This document shows, piece by piece, positions 1-8,767 of a DNA stretch of 64,000 nt. The position numbers and the translations under genes were made by a program. The stretch comes from Acetoanaerobium sp041831635. Lineage in GTDB: Bacteria; Bacillota; Clostridia; Peptostreptococcales; Filifactoraceae. Location: contig JBHASY010000126.1 in NCBI GenBank assembly GCA_041831635.1, positions 18,205 to 82,204 on the forward strand. The letters run 5' to 3'. The notes under the pieces are model-generated. The model worked only from the letters and a program-made list of their open reading frames with translations. It was not told the origin of the DNA and did not search any database. Within the stretch, counting starts at the first letter, position 1, and every line of letters begins with the position of its first letter.

Positions 1-171
1 GTCGAGAAGGCACTGTCCATAGGAGAGCAACCTTTGATTGTTACTGCACCCGTGGTAAGATTTTACTTCAAAAAATTTGTAGAACAGATAAGTGATGATA
101 TAATAGTATTATCATATAATGAAATAGACCAAAAAACAAAAATACAGTCTATAGGGACGGTGAGTGTGTAG
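1..171 (+). CDS. flhA: Flagellar export protein FlhA, C-terminal end (partial)
   Basis: The reading frame is open from base 1 and ends in TAG at 169-171, giving the last 56 residues of a protein whose start lies outside the window. The stretch contains EQPLIVTAPVVRFYFKKF and then a 'VLSYNEI' segment near the end, which matches the conserved C-terminal cytoplasmic domain of FlhA, the inner-membrane gate of the flagellar type III export apparatus. The TAG stop shares its last G with the GTG start of flhF, so the two are translationally coupled, as in the flhA-flhF-flhG order of Bacillus and clostridia. Only the C-terminus can be judged here. Confidence 0.88.
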   Translation, partial: VEKALSIGEQPLIVTAPVVRFYFKKFVEQISDDIIVLSYNEIDQKTKIQSIGTVSV

Positions 172-1358
172 TGCAAATAAAAAAATTTGTTGGAGAAAAT
201 GTAACTCAGACTATGGCATTAGTGAAAAAAGAAATGGGCAACGATGCTATAATACTACAGACTAAAAAAACAAAATCAAAAGGTCTTTTAGGTCTTTTCA
301 AAAAAGATGCAGTAGAAATACTTGCTGCTGTTGAATCTGAGAAACCCAGCTCCAGAATAGCTGTAGCCAGAATGAGGTCACTGGCAAATATAGATGGTAA
401 AAATGAGAAAAATGATGTATCATTTAAAGAAGTAAATAAAATTTATCAAAGACCGACACCGATAAACAGCTTAAATAATACAGGTGCAAACAGTAACAGT
501 GATATAATAAAGGATATAGATGAGATAAAGACCGTAATAAAAGGCTTAAATGAAAGATTTGTTCAAACTTTTAAAACTGAAGAAGATGAGGTCTTAGAAG
601 AACTAAAGAAGCGGTATATAGGGAAACTCATATCAAAAGGGGTATCTACATTACTGTCAGAAGAAATAGTAAGCGAGGCTTTGTCTAAATATGGGGAATG
701 TAATAGAGAGAGCATATTTAAAGTTATAAGTGAGAAGTTTAATAAATCTGAAAAGTCAAATGCAACATTTTTAAAGAAATATAATGTGTTTATAGGTTCT
801 ACAGGAGTAGGGAAGACGACTACTCTTGCAAAACTGGCTTCTAATTTAGCTATTTCAGAGGGAAAACGCATAGGGTTTATGACACTTGATACGTATAGAA
901 TATCTGCTGTAGAGCAACTTAGAACCTATGCCGATATACTCAACTGTCCTATAGAAGTAGCATATGACAATTCAGATGTATCAGAAGCTGTGAAAAGACT
1001 TGAAAGTAGGGATTCTGTATTCATAGATACAGCAGGAAGAAGCCATAAAAATAAAGTCCATATGATGGAACTGGAAGAAATACTTTCAAGTATAGAAGAC
1101 AAAAAGATTTTTCTGGTTCTAAGTGCAAATTGTAATAATGAAGACATAAAAGATATACTGGGAGTTTATAGTTTTATTGATGATTTTAGCATAATAATAA
1201 CAAAGATGGACGAAACTTCAGGAGAAGGTTTAGTTTTTGATATAATGAATGAAACAAATAAACCTATTTCTTATATCACTTACGGGCAAAATGTTCCGGA
1301 TGATATAGAAGTATTTGATTTCAGTAAGTTCGTCAGTGAATTTTTAAGGGAGATTTAG
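171..1358 (+). CDS. flhF: Signal-recognition-particle-like GTPase FlhF (flagellar placement)
   Basis: This 395-aa protein starts at a GTG overlapping the flhA stop. The N-terminal 100 residues are basic and start MQIKKFVGEN, typical of the FlhF B domain. A linker and helical N domain follow, then the SRP-type G domain: P-loop GSTGVGKTT near residue 208, DTYRISAVEQLRTYA near 240 (G2/insertion box), DTAGRS near 286 (G3) and TKMDE near 344 (G4). FlhF-family GTPases, related to Ffh and FtsY, set flagellar number and position with FlhG. Length and motifs are complete. The next gene, flhG, supplies the activator of its GTPase. Confidence 0.97.
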   Translation: MQIKKFVGENVTQTMALVKKEMGNDAIILQTKKTKSKGLLGLFKKDAVEILAAVESEKPSSRIAVARMRSLANIDGKNEKNDVSFKEVNKIYQRPTPINSLNNTGANSNSDIIKDIDEIKTVIKGLNERFVQTFKTEEDEVLEELKKRYIGKLISKGVSTLLSEEIVSEALSKYGECNRESIFKVISEKFNKSEKSNATFLKKYNVFIGSTGVGKTTTLAKLASNLAISEGKRIGFMTLDTYRISAVEQLRTYADILNCPIEVAYDNSDVSEAVKRLESRDSVFIDTAGRSHKNKVHMMELEEILSSIEDKKIFLVLSANCNNEDIKDILGVYSFIDDFSIIITKMDETSGEGLVFDIMNETNKPISYITYGQNVPDDIEVFDFSKFVSEFLREI

Positions 1359-1359
1359 A

Positions 1360-2253
1360 ATGCAAAATTTCGACCAGGCTCAAAAGCTTAGGGAAGCAGT
1401 TGTGTTTAAGAAAAGTTCGGAGCATAGTGAGAAAGCAAAGAATTCTTCTACTAGAGTGATCTGTATATCTAGCGGAAAGGGTGGAGTGGGGAAAAGCAAT
1501 TTCACTATAAACCTTGCTATTGCTCTTCAATCTCAAGGGAAAAATGTAATAGTAATAGATGCGGATTTAGGGCTTGCGAATGTCGAAATTCTTTTAGGTA
1601 TTATGCCAAAGTTTACTTTACTGGACGTTGTAACTAAAAACACAAGCATAAAGGATGTAATAACGAGAGGGCCTATGGACATAGGCATAATTTCAGGTGG
1701 TGCAGGAATGCAGTCTATGACTGAACTGTCGCTTTATGATATGAACAAACTGTTAAATGAATTACATTCTCTCAGAGAAATGGCAGATTTTATTTTAATA
1801 GATACAGGTGCAGGAATTTCAAAATCGGTTACAGCATTCATTGAGGCATCAGAAGAACTTATAGTAATAACAACTTGCGAACCTCCTGCAATTGCAGATG
1901 CCTATGCACTTATAAAAATAATATCAAAGATAGATAGGCAAAAAAAGATAAGATTAGTAGCAAATAGAGCTGAAGATGTCAAAGAAGGCGAAAATGTATA
2001 TATGAAACTAAGTTCTGTGTCAAAGCAATTTTTAGACACAAATATAGAATATTTAGGAGAAATCTTAGACGATGATAACGTTACTAAGGCTGTGAAGAAA
2101 CAAGTGCCTTTTTATATTAACAATTCTAAAGCTAAAGCGAGTAAAGGTATATATAGAATTTCAGAAAAACTTTTAAATATGCCGACTTCTCAAAAAGGCT
2201 TTAACGGTTTTATGAAAAAATTAAAAGGGTTATTCGTAGGAGGAAGTGCATAA
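1360..2253 (+). CDS. flhG: MinD-like ATPase FlhG (YlxH), flagellar number regulator
   Basis: A 297-aa ParA/MinD-family ATPase. The deviant Walker A KGGVGKS lies near residues 40-46, DADLGLAN near 67 and the switch segment DTGAGIS near 147. Residues 5-11 read DQAQKLR, matching the DQAxxLR motif by which B. subtilis FlhG stimulates the FlhF GTPase, so the FlhF-FlhG pair is probably functional. The C-terminal part ends in a predicted amphipathic segment (GFMKKLKGLFVG), as expected for a MinD-like membrane-targeting helix. A ribosome binding site AAGGGAGA precedes ATG 1360. The gene starts just after flhF and overlaps the next gene by one base (TAATG). Confidence 0.96.
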   Translation: MQNFDQAQKLREAVVFKKSSEHSEKAKNSSTRVICISSGKGGVGKSNFTINLAIALQSQGKNVIVIDADLGLANVEILLGIMPKFTLLDVVTKNTSIKDVITRGPMDIGIISGGAGMQSMTELSLYDMNKLLNELHSLREMADFILIDTGAGISKSVTAFIEASEELIVITTCEPPAIADAYALIKIISKIDRQKKIRLVANRAEDVKEGENVYMKLSSVSKQFLDTNIEYLGEILDDDNVTKAVKKQVPFYINNSKAKASKGIYRISEKLLNMPTSQKGFNGFMKKLKGLFVGGSA

Positions 2254-2903
2254 TGAGAGAAAAGGGCAAAGATAAGAATTCTCCACAGCTTGGCCAAAAA
2301 ATAATAATAATGAGATTTAAGATAACAGGAGAGAAGGTTGAGTATGTAAGCCAACTTATAGATATAGAACCAAATGGAGATTTTGTGATAGCTGTTCCCA
2401 TAAAAAATTCTCAACTAGTTACTCTGTTAAACGGCACTAAAATCACTATAGTATATAATAACAGTGAGAATGGAATGATGGAATTTGAAGCTGAGGTAAT
2501 TAGAAAAACAAATGACAAAATACCTTTGATGTATATCAAAAAAATAACCGACATAATAAAAAGTCAAAGGAGAAGTTATTTCAGACTGGATTTGATGATG
2601 CCAATTCAAATACTCAAATCAAATGATGACACTATATATTCCGGGTTTACTAAGGACATAAGTGGCGGCGGAGTTAGAATGGTAGCAGAAACAAGGCTTA
2701 GCGAGGGAGATATTATCCATGTAGGTTTTGAACTTGAAGGTAGAATATATAACTTTAAAGCACAAGTAAGAACGAAATTTAGCACATTTGAGAATAAAAA
2801 TGAAGTAGGAATCGAATTTTTGGATATAATTGAAATAGATAGAAATGATTTGATTAAATATTTATTTTTTCAGCAAAGAAAACTTATAAAAAGAGGGATA
2901 TAA
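2253..2903 (+). CDS. PilZ-domain c-di-GMP receptor (YcgR/flagellar brake type)
   Basis: A 216-aa protein with a YcgR-like N-terminal beta domain (about residues 15-100) and a C-terminal PilZ domain (about 104-210). Both c-di-GMP binding signatures are intact: RxxxR at R107/R111 (RSYFR) and DxSxxG at D135-S137-G140 (DISGGG). Proteins of this architecture bind cyclic di-GMP and slow or stop the flagellar motor; here that role is inferred from domains and from placement between flhG and cheB. The ATG at 2253 overlaps the flhG stop and follows AGGAGG at 2239-2244. Confidence 0.93.
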   Translation: MREKGKDKNSPQLGQKIIIMRFKITGEKVEYVSQLIDIEPNGDFVIAVPIKNSQLVTLLNGTKITIVYNNSENGMMEFEAEVIRKTNDKIPLMYIKKITDIIKSQRRSYFRLDLMMPIQILKSNDDTIYSGFTKDISGGGVRMVAETRLSEGDIIHVGFELEGRIYNFKAQVRTKFSTFENKNEVGIEFLDIIEIDRNDLIKYLFFQQRKLIKRGI

Positions 2904-2904
2904 A

Positions 2905-3981
2905 GTGCAAATTATTAAAGTGTTAATAGTAGATGACTCTGCTCTTATAAGGAAGATGTTGAAAGATTTGCTGGGAAGTGACAGTTATATTAAAGTGGTT
3001 GGGACAGTTAAAAATGGAAAAGAGGCACTTGATTTTTTAAAGGTTAATTCTGTTGATGTAATAACTATGGATATAGAAATGCCTGTGATGGATGGAATAT
3101 CAACCTTGAAAGAAATTATGAGATTAAGACCTACGCCTGTCGTGATGTTAAGTTCTTTCACAAAAGAAGGGGCAGAAATGACGATAAAAGCCTTAGAATT
3201 AGGGGCTGCTGACTTTTTACCTAAACCTACCAATATTTTTAATCTGGGCTCCTCTTACGAAATAAAAGAAACTATAATAGGAAAAGTTAAAGATGCTTCA
3301 AAAGTTAAGGCAAATAATATTATAGTGACCGGACCTGTAGAAAACAAAGCAATAAGCAGATCTGAGACTAATATTAAAAAAGCAGATATACAAGATAGTA
3401 ATATTAGGAAAATTGTTGCAATCGGAACATCTACGGGAGGACCAAGAGCCTTACAGGAGGTATTGTGCAATTTGTCAGAAAATTTTCCTGCACCTATTTT
3501 TATAGTTCAACATATGCCTAAAGGTTTTACAAAGTCTTTAGCTGAAAGACTTGACACTCTATCTAAAGTGAAAGTAAAAGAAGCTGAAGATGGTGAAATA
3601 GTTAAAAACTCGACTGCATATATAGCACCAGGAGACAGACATTTAAAAATAGAGTTTTTATCAAAAAATAAATATCGGATAAAACTCGATGATGGACCTA
3701 ATGTTTCAGGGCATAAACCATCTGTAGATGCAATGTTTTATTCGTTGTGTGAAATTCCGACAGATGATATTATAGCTGTTATAATGACAGGGATGGGAAC
3801 TGATGGGGCGAGCGCCATGAAACAATTAAAGCTTGTAAAGCAGTCTACTAATATAGCTGAAGATGAGTCAACCTGTGTAGTATTCGGAATGCCAAAGTCA
3901 GCTATAGCAACAGGAGAAGTTGATAGAATTTTGCCACTTACTAAGATAGCCACTGAGCTTAATAAATTATTGGGGGTGTAA
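2905..3981 (+). CDS. cheB: Chemotaxis protein-glutamate methylesterase CheB
   Basis: A 358-aa two-domain protein beginning at GTG 2905. The N-terminal receiver domain carries the acidic pair D10/D11 and the phospho-acceptor D56 (ITMDIEMP), with the conserved lysine in LPKPT. The C-terminal methylesterase domain shows the catalytic triad: S176 in GTSTGGPRAL, H203 in QHMPKGF and D300 in GMGTDGA. CheB removes methyl groups from, and deamidates, receptor glutamates after phosphorylation by CheA, giving adaptation. No cheR lies in this window, so the methyltransferase must be encoded elsewhere. Confidence 0.98.
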   Translation: MQIIKVLIVDDSALIRKMLKDLLGSDSYIKVVGTVKNGKEALDFLKVNSVDVITMDIEMPVMDGISTLKEIMRLRPTPVVMLSSFTKEGAEMTIKALELGAADFLPKPTNIFNLGSSYEIKETIIGKVKDASKVKANNIIVTGPVENKAISRSETNIKKADIQDSNIRKIVAIGTSTGGPRALQEVLCNLSENFPAPIFIVQHMPKGFTKSLAERLDTLSKVKVKEAEDGEIVKNSTAYIAPGDRHLKIEFLSKNKYRIKLDDGPNVSGHKPSVDAMFYSLCEIPTDDIIAVIMTGMGTDGASAMKQLKLVKQSTNIAEDESTCVVFGMPKSAIATGEVDRILPLTKIATELNKLLGV

Positions 3982-3982
3982 T

Positions 3983-6076
3983 ATGTTAGATTTTGAACAA
4001 TATATTGACATATTTATAGACGAGTCCAAAGAGCATTTGCAAAACTTGAATGAACGCTTAATGGATTATGAGGCTAATACCGAAAACTTAGAAACAGTAA
4101 ATGAGATTTTTAGAATAGCTCATACCTTAAAAGGAATGTCTGCGACGATGGGATTTGAAACCATTGCTACGCTTACTCATAAAATGGAAAATATCTTAGA
4201 TGGTATAAGGTCTCATAAACTTCAGACCACATCTGAGATGGTAGATATATTATTTGAAGGCCTTGACATCTTAGAAGAAGAAGTTAAGAGTGTTGAAACT
4301 ACAGGTTCAGAGAAAAAAACTGACATAACAAATATTATGTCCAGATTGGATGATATCGAACATCAAAGGGGTTCCTCTTCTGTAAAACCGACCACAGCAA
4401 CAGTAGAAGAAACCGGTGGAGACGGACGTGACTTGGAAATCAGCGAAGAAGATAAAGAGACTATAATCAGTGTCGCTGAGCAAATGGCTGAAAATGGGAT
4501 GAAAGTGTTTAAATTATGGGTGAAACTGGAAGACAACTGTATGCTTAAAGCTGCGAGGTCGTTTTTGGTGTTTAAATCTCTGGAAAGCAAGGGAGAGGTA
4601 GTTTATTCACATCCATCTGCTGATGATATAGAAGATGAAAAATTTGAAGACAGTTTTACCGTTTTATACGCGACAGATTTGCCTACTGAAGAAATTGAAA
4701 CTATGATTATGGAAGTTTCTGAAATTGAAAAAGTAGAGATTTCTGAATTTGATATTTCAAAAGAGACTATAAGCGAGGATAAAGGTTCTGAGCCTATCAT
4801 GACTGAAGATGACAAACAAATTCAAGCAGAAACGGCAACTAAAACTCAGCCTAGTGAAGCTAAGACTGCACCTAGAGCAGCAGCTAAAGAAAAACAAGCC
4901 GATGCAGACAGTGGAGCAAAGAAAAATAAAGCCGGAAAAACTGTAAGGGTAGATATAGATAGACTGGACAACCTGATGAATCTAGTTAGTGAGTTGATCA
5001 TAGTCAAAACCAGGCTGGAAGACGATGCGATAAGTTCAAATCCTCAAAATATGAACGATGCAGTAGAGTATCTGGAAAGAATAACAACCAGCCTTCACGA
5101 TGCCGTTACTAAGGTCAGAATGGTACCTGTAGAGAGGGTGTTTAATCGTTTCCCTAGAATGGTAAGGGATTTATCTAAAGACCTGAATAAAGAGATAGAC
5201 TTGGTAATGATGGGAGAAGAAACGGAGGTAGACAGAACTGTCATAGATGAAATCGGAGATCCGCTTATCCACTTGCTCAGAAATTCTATAGATCATGGAG
5301 TAGAACTTCCTGAGGTAAGACTTGAAAAAGGAAAGAAAGAAAAAGGAAAGGTTAATCTAAATGCTTATCCTGACGGAAATACGGTTGTAATCGAAGTATC
5401 TGATGATGGTGCCGGTATAAACGTAGAAAAGGTAAAACAGAAAGCTATAGATAAAGGCTTAATAACAATAGAGCAAGCCAGAGAAATGGACAGTAGTAAA
5501 GCTGCCGAACTTATTTTTGCTCCGGGATTTAGTACAGCAGACAAAGTTTCTGACGTATCAGGACGTGGAGTAGGACTTGATGTAGTTCTAACAAAGATAG
5601 AAGCATTAGGCGGAAATGTAGAAATCGAAACTGAAAAAGATAAAGGCTCCAGATTTATAATCAGACTTCCGCTTACTCTTGCTATAATTCAAGCTTTGCT
5701 TGTAATAGTTGGGAATGAAAAATATGCTATTCCTTTGAATAATATAAAAGAAATCACAGATATTAACACAAAAGAGATTAGATTGATAGAGCAAAAGGAA
5801 GTGATTTTATACAGAGATAATCCTCTAAATCTTTTAAGACTTTCTGAAGTTATGGACTGCGAAGAGCAAAATAGGATTGAGGGAGAAGCTACTGTAGTAA
5901 TAGTGAAAAAGGGCGATAAAGAATTGGGTCTTATCATAGATTCACTTATCGGTCAGCAAGAAATAGTTATAAAATCACTGGGAAAATACTTGAACTTTGT
6001 AAAAGAAATAGCAGGAGCTACCATTCTTGGAAATGGTGGAGTGGCACTTATTATAGATACGAACTCACTGTTTTAA
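3983..6076 (+). CDS. cheA: Chemotaxis histidine kinase CheA
   Basis: A 697-aa class II histidine kinase. Domains in order: HPt with phospho-histidine H47 (RIAHTLKGMSA), an acidic linker and P2-like regulator-binding segment (about 150-250), a charged linker, a dimerisation helix pair (VDIDRLDNLMNLVSEL, near 325-385), the ATPase with N-box LRNSIDHG, G1 DDGAGI and G2 GRGVGLDVV, and a C-terminal CheW-like domain. It phosphorylates CheB and CheY in response to receptor signals. The start lies one base after cheB and is preceded by GGGGGTG. Confidence 0.98.
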   Translation: MLDFEQYIDIFIDESKEHLQNLNERLMDYEANTENLETVNEIFRIAHTLKGMSATMGFETIATLTHKMENILDGIRSHKLQTTSEMVDILFEGLDILEEEVKSVETTGSEKKTDITNIMSRLDDIEHQRGSSSVKPTTATVEETGGDGRDLEISEEDKETIISVAEQMAENGMKVFKLWVKLEDNCMLKAARSFLVFKSLESKGEVVYSHPSADDIEDEKFEDSFTVLYATDLPTEEIETMIMEVSEIEKVEISEFDISKETISEDKGSEPIMTEDDKQIQAETATKTQPSEAKTAPRAAAKEKQADADSGAKKNKAGKTVRVDIDRLDNLMNLVSELIIVKTRLEDDAISSNPQNMNDAVEYLERITTSLHDAVTKVRMVPVERVFNRFPRMVRDLSKDLNKEIDLVMMGEETEVDRTVIDEIGDPLIHLLRNSIDHGVELPEVRLEKGKKEKGKVNLNAYPDGNTVVIEVSDDGAGINVEKVKQKAIDKGLITIEQAREMDSSKAAELIFAPGFSTADKVSDVSGRGVGLDVVLTKIEALGGNVEIETEKDKGSRFIIRLPLTLAIIQALLVIVGNEKYAIPLNNIKEITDINTKEIRLIEQKEVILYRDNPLNLLRLSEVMDCEEQNRIEGEATVVIVKKGDKELGLIIDSLIGQQEIVIKSLGKYLNFVKEIAGATILGNGGVALIIDTNSLF

Positions 6077-6097
6077 TTTAAGGGAGGTGGCAGGTTT

Positions 6098-6517
6098 ATG
6101 AATGATAATCAATTCGTTATTTTTAGATTGGCAGACGAATATTATGGAATAAAAATTGAAAATGTAGAAACTATAGAAAGAATAATGGAAATAACCAGAG
6201 TTCCTAAGACCCAAAATTATATGAGAGGAGTAATAAACCTCAGGGGGGAAATAGTTCCTATAATTGATTTGAGGGATAGACTGGGACTTCCTAGCAAACA
6301 ATATGACTCTGAAACTAGAATAATTGTAAATAAAAAACAGGATTTAATGATAGGCTATATAGTAGATTCAGCTTCGGAAGTTAAGGAGATAGAGCCATCT
6401 TCCATAAGTTATAGCAACCTAGAAGAAAATATATCTGAAACTTTTGTAAAAGCTATAGGGAAAGTGGAAAATCAAATGATAATACTATTGGATGTAGATA
6501 AAATACTAGAATTTTAA
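6098..6517 (+). CDS. cheW: Chemotaxis coupling protein CheW
   Basis: A 139-aa single-domain CheW protein, the usual length. It starts NQFVIFRLADEYYGIKI and contains the conserved MRGVINLRGEIVPIIDLR block (about residues 44-61), which forms the SH3-like core that docks to receptors and to the CheA P5 domain. A strong ribosome binding site, AAGGGAGGTGG, sits about nine bases before ATG 6098. It lies directly downstream of cheA and upstream of cheC. Confidence 0.98.
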   Translation: MNDNQFVIFRLADEYYGIKIENVETIERIMEITRVPKTQNYMRGVINLRGEIVPIIDLRDRLGLPSKQYDSETRIIVNKKQDLMIGYIVDSASEVKEIEPSSISYSNLEENISETFVKAIGKVENQMIILLDVDKILEF

Positions 6518-6542
6518 AAATTATATCAGTTGGGAGAATATT

Positions 6543-7166
6543 ATGGAATTTAGTATGGATAATATTAACGGTCTGTATTTAGATGTCTTAAAGGAAATCG
6601 GGAATATAGGATCAGGAAACGCTGCAAGCTCACTTGCTAGGATGATAAATAAACCTGTAAATATGGAAGTTCCAAATATTGAGGTTGTAGAAACAGAAAA
6701 AGTTGTAGAGATTTTTGAAAATGAAGAAGAGATAACTGTGGGGGTATATGTCAACTTTAATGGGGACATCAATGGTACGATCTTGACCTTACTTGATAAA
6801 ATATCTTCTGACAATATGGTTAGAATACTTTTGGGAAGAAAGCCTGAAGGGGAAGTATACGATGAAATGGAATCATCTGTAGTTCAAGAACTCGGAAATA
6901 TAATGTCCAGTGGATATGTAAACTCTATTTCACTTATGGCTTCTCTTAATATAAACATTTCTATTCCGGCAGTAAATATTGATATGGTAAGTTCCATTTT
7001 GAGTGTTCCTGCTGTGGAATATGGGCTTGAAAGTGACAAGTTGATTCTGATTGAAAATAAGCTTTCAATCGACGGAGAAGAAGTTAAATGTTACTTCTTT
7101 TTTATGCCTGACTTAACATCTTTTGATACCTTGTTTAGAAGTTTAGGGGTGTTAGGAAATGGATAA
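6543..7166 (+). CDS. cheC: CheY-P phosphatase CheC
   Basis: A 207-aa CheC. Both repeats of the CheC/CheX/FliY active site (D/S-xxx-E-xx-N) are intact: D14/E18/N21 (DVLKEIGN) and S112/E116/N119 (SVVQELGN), so this should be a working phosphatase of CheY-P. CheC also binds CheD, and the pair works as a feedback adaptation system in Bacillus. Start ATG 6543 follows GGAGA; an in-frame ATG at 6555 is a less likely alternative. The 3' end overlaps cheD by 8 bp, which suggests coupled expression of the two partners. Confidence 0.97.
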   Translation: MEFSMDNINGLYLDVLKEIGNIGSGNAASSLARMINKPVNMEVPNIEVVETEKVVEIFENEEEITVGVYVNFNGDINGTILTLLDKISSDNMVRILLGRKPEGEVYDEMESSVVQELGNIMSSGYVNSISLMASLNINISIPAVNIDMVSSILSVPAVEYGLESDKLILIENKLSIDGEEVKCYFFFMPDLTSFDTLFRSLGVLGNG

Positions 7167-7644
7167 AAATATTAAAGTAGGCATGGCTGATTACAAAGTG
7201 GCATCAGGTAGCGAAATTTTAATAACTTTGGGATTAGGCTCGTGTGTAGGAGTTGTAATATACGATACTTCAAAAAAAATAGCAGGAATGGCACACGTAA
7301 TGTTGCCGTCGAGTTTAGAAATAAAGAACAATTCTAATAAGATGAAGTTTGCAGATACTTGCATAGATCTGATGATGAATGATTTGACGAAGATGAAGGT
7401 ATCGAAAGTTTCTCTTAAGGCTAAAATAGCCGGTGGAGCACAGATGTTCAGTGTTTCACTTAATACTGAAAGTTTAAATATAGGAAAAAGAAATGTAATG
7501 GCTGTAAAAGAAAAGCTTAAATCCTTAAATATACCAATAGTTGCAGAGGACGTACTGGGAAACAGTGGTAGAACTATCAGATTTGATTGTAGTAACCAAC
7601 AGTTAAACATAAAGAGTATTGGTAAAGGAGAATATTTTATATAA
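7159..7644 (+). CDS. cheD: Chemoreceptor glutamine deamidase CheD
   Basis: A 161-aa CheD. The papain-like catalytic residues are visible as C29 (LGSCVGV), H46 (MAHVMLP) and T23. CheD deamidates specific receptor glutamines and its activity is modulated by CheC. The start ATG 7159 lies within the cheC 3' end, preceded by TTAGGAA. The length and motif set are complete. Confidence 0.97.
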   Translation: MDKNIKVGMADYKVASGSEILITLGLGSCVGVVIYDTSKKIAGMAHVMLPSSLEIKNNSNKMKFADTCIDLMMNDLTKMKVSKVSLKAKIAGGAQMFSVSLNTESLNIGKRNVMAVKEKLKSLNIPIVAEDVLGNSGRTIRFDCSNQQLNIKSIGKGEYFI

Positions 7645-7679
7645 AACTGATACAAGACAAAAATTTTTAAGGAGCTGTC

Positions 7680-7991
7680 ATGGAAAAATATTTTTTGATG
7701 TGGATATTATTAAATTATATATTGTCTATGACTACTTTATTTATATCTGTTCTCAAAAATTGGAGTCCATTTATATTTTTAAAAAACCTGTTGTTTTTGG
7801 TTGTTGCTGTCAACTTGATAATATTTATAATATGTATGATAATTCGAGTTCTAAACGATAAAAAAGAGGAAGAAAGCATAATAGATTTAGTTTTGCCGGA
7901 AGAATCTGAAGAAGAAATAAAGCAGATGTTAAAGGAAGCATCTTCACTAGACGAAGAGGAAGAATTTAAGGATTGGACCCCGGAAAATTAA
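7680..7991 (+). CDS. Small membrane protein of the che/fliA operon, unknown function
   Basis: A 103-aa protein with AAGGAG a few bases before ATG 7680. The N-terminal 60 residues are strongly hydrophobic and look like two membrane spans (about 5-24 and 34-58). The C-terminal 45 residues are very acidic (EEEIKQMLKEAS...DEEEEF) and should be cytoplasmic. I do not recognise the family. It occupies the space between cheD and fliA, where B. subtilis has no gene, and is probably co-transcribed with them. A role in the flagellar membrane complex or sigma control can only be guessed. Confidence 0.75.
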   Translation: MEKYFLMWILLNYILSMTTLFISVLKNWSPFIFLKNLLFLVVAVNLIIFIICMIIRVLNDKKEEESIIDLVLPEESEEEIKQMLKEASSLDEEEEFKDWTPEN

Positions 7992-8009
7992 GAAAAGGGG
8001 AAGTAAACT

Positions 8010-8753
8010 ATGGCCAAGCAAATTGATATTTGGGATAGGTATTCGCAAGAAGAGAATTTGGAAAAGAAAAAAGAAATTAAAAAGCTGCTTATAGAAGAGT
8101 ACGTAAACCTCGTTAAGATAATTGCAGGAAAGCTTTTTAATTACTACGCCAGTAATATTGAATATGACGACTTGATGAGTTATGGGGTTATCGGGCTGAT
8201 AGATGCAATAGATAAGTATGACCGTTCTAAAAATATAAAATTTGAAACCTATGCATCTATTAGGATAAGAGGTTCGATAATAGATCAGATTAGAACCTTG
8301 GACTGGATACCTAGATCTATAAGACAAAAATCAAAAATTTTAAAAGATGCAAATGAATCTCTAGAGTCTACGCTTGGAAGAGAGGCTTCTTATCAAGAAA
8401 TAGCAAAATATTTGGGAAAGTCTGAGCAAGAGGTTCTTACTTTGATAGATGAGACTTCAGTATATAATGTACTTTCTATAGAGGACGATTTTAAAGAGTC
8501 TTTCAAAATTCAGTTAAGAGATGAAAGCATAGAATCAAGTCCTGAAGACTTAGCTGTTTATAATGACACTATAAAAGAATTGGAAAGAACTATAGGAGAA
8601 CTTAAAGAGAGAGAACAACTTATTATAAATTTGTATTATTATGAGGGATTGACATATAAAGAGATAGGGGAAATACTTAATATCTCCGAGTCAAGAGTAT
8701 CTCAAATACACAGTAAAGCCATATCTAAAATGCGAAAACAATTTCAGCACTAA
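8010..8753 (+). CDS. fliA: Flagellar sigma factor FliA (SigD)
   Basis: A 247-aa sigma-28-type factor. Region 2 contains IEYDDLMSYGVIGLIDAIDKYD and a following FETYASIRIRGSIIDQIRTLDW block characteristic of FliA/SigD. Region 3 lies near 110-170. Region 4 has LTYKEIGEILNISESRVSQIHSKA, the helix-turn-helix that reads the -35 element. It directs RNA polymerase to late flagellar, motor and chemotaxis genes. Placement after cheCD matches B. subtilis sigD. AAAGGGGAAG precedes ATG 8010. Confidence 0.97.
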   Translation: MAKQIDIWDRYSQEENLEKKKEIKKLLIEEYVNLVKIIAGKLFNYYASNIEYDDLMSYGVIGLIDAIDKYDRSKNIKFETYASIRIRGSIIDQIRTLDWIPRSIRQKSKILKDANESLESTLGREASYQEIAKYLGKSEQEVLTLIDETSVYNVLSIEDDFKESFKIQLRDESIESSPEDLAVYNDTIKELERTIGELKEREQLIINLYYYEGLTYKEIGEILNISESRVSQIHSKAISKMRKQFQH

Positions 8754-8767
8754 GGAGGCAATAGTCA

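Noticed and set aside
7191..7655. 154-aa open frame on the minus strand across cheD
   Set aside because: Antisense shadow of cheD, whose catalytic residues are intact.
7619..7861. 80-aa open frame on the plus strand overlapping cheD and the next gene
   Set aside because: Out of frame with the gene at 7680, which has the better start and a membrane-protein pattern.
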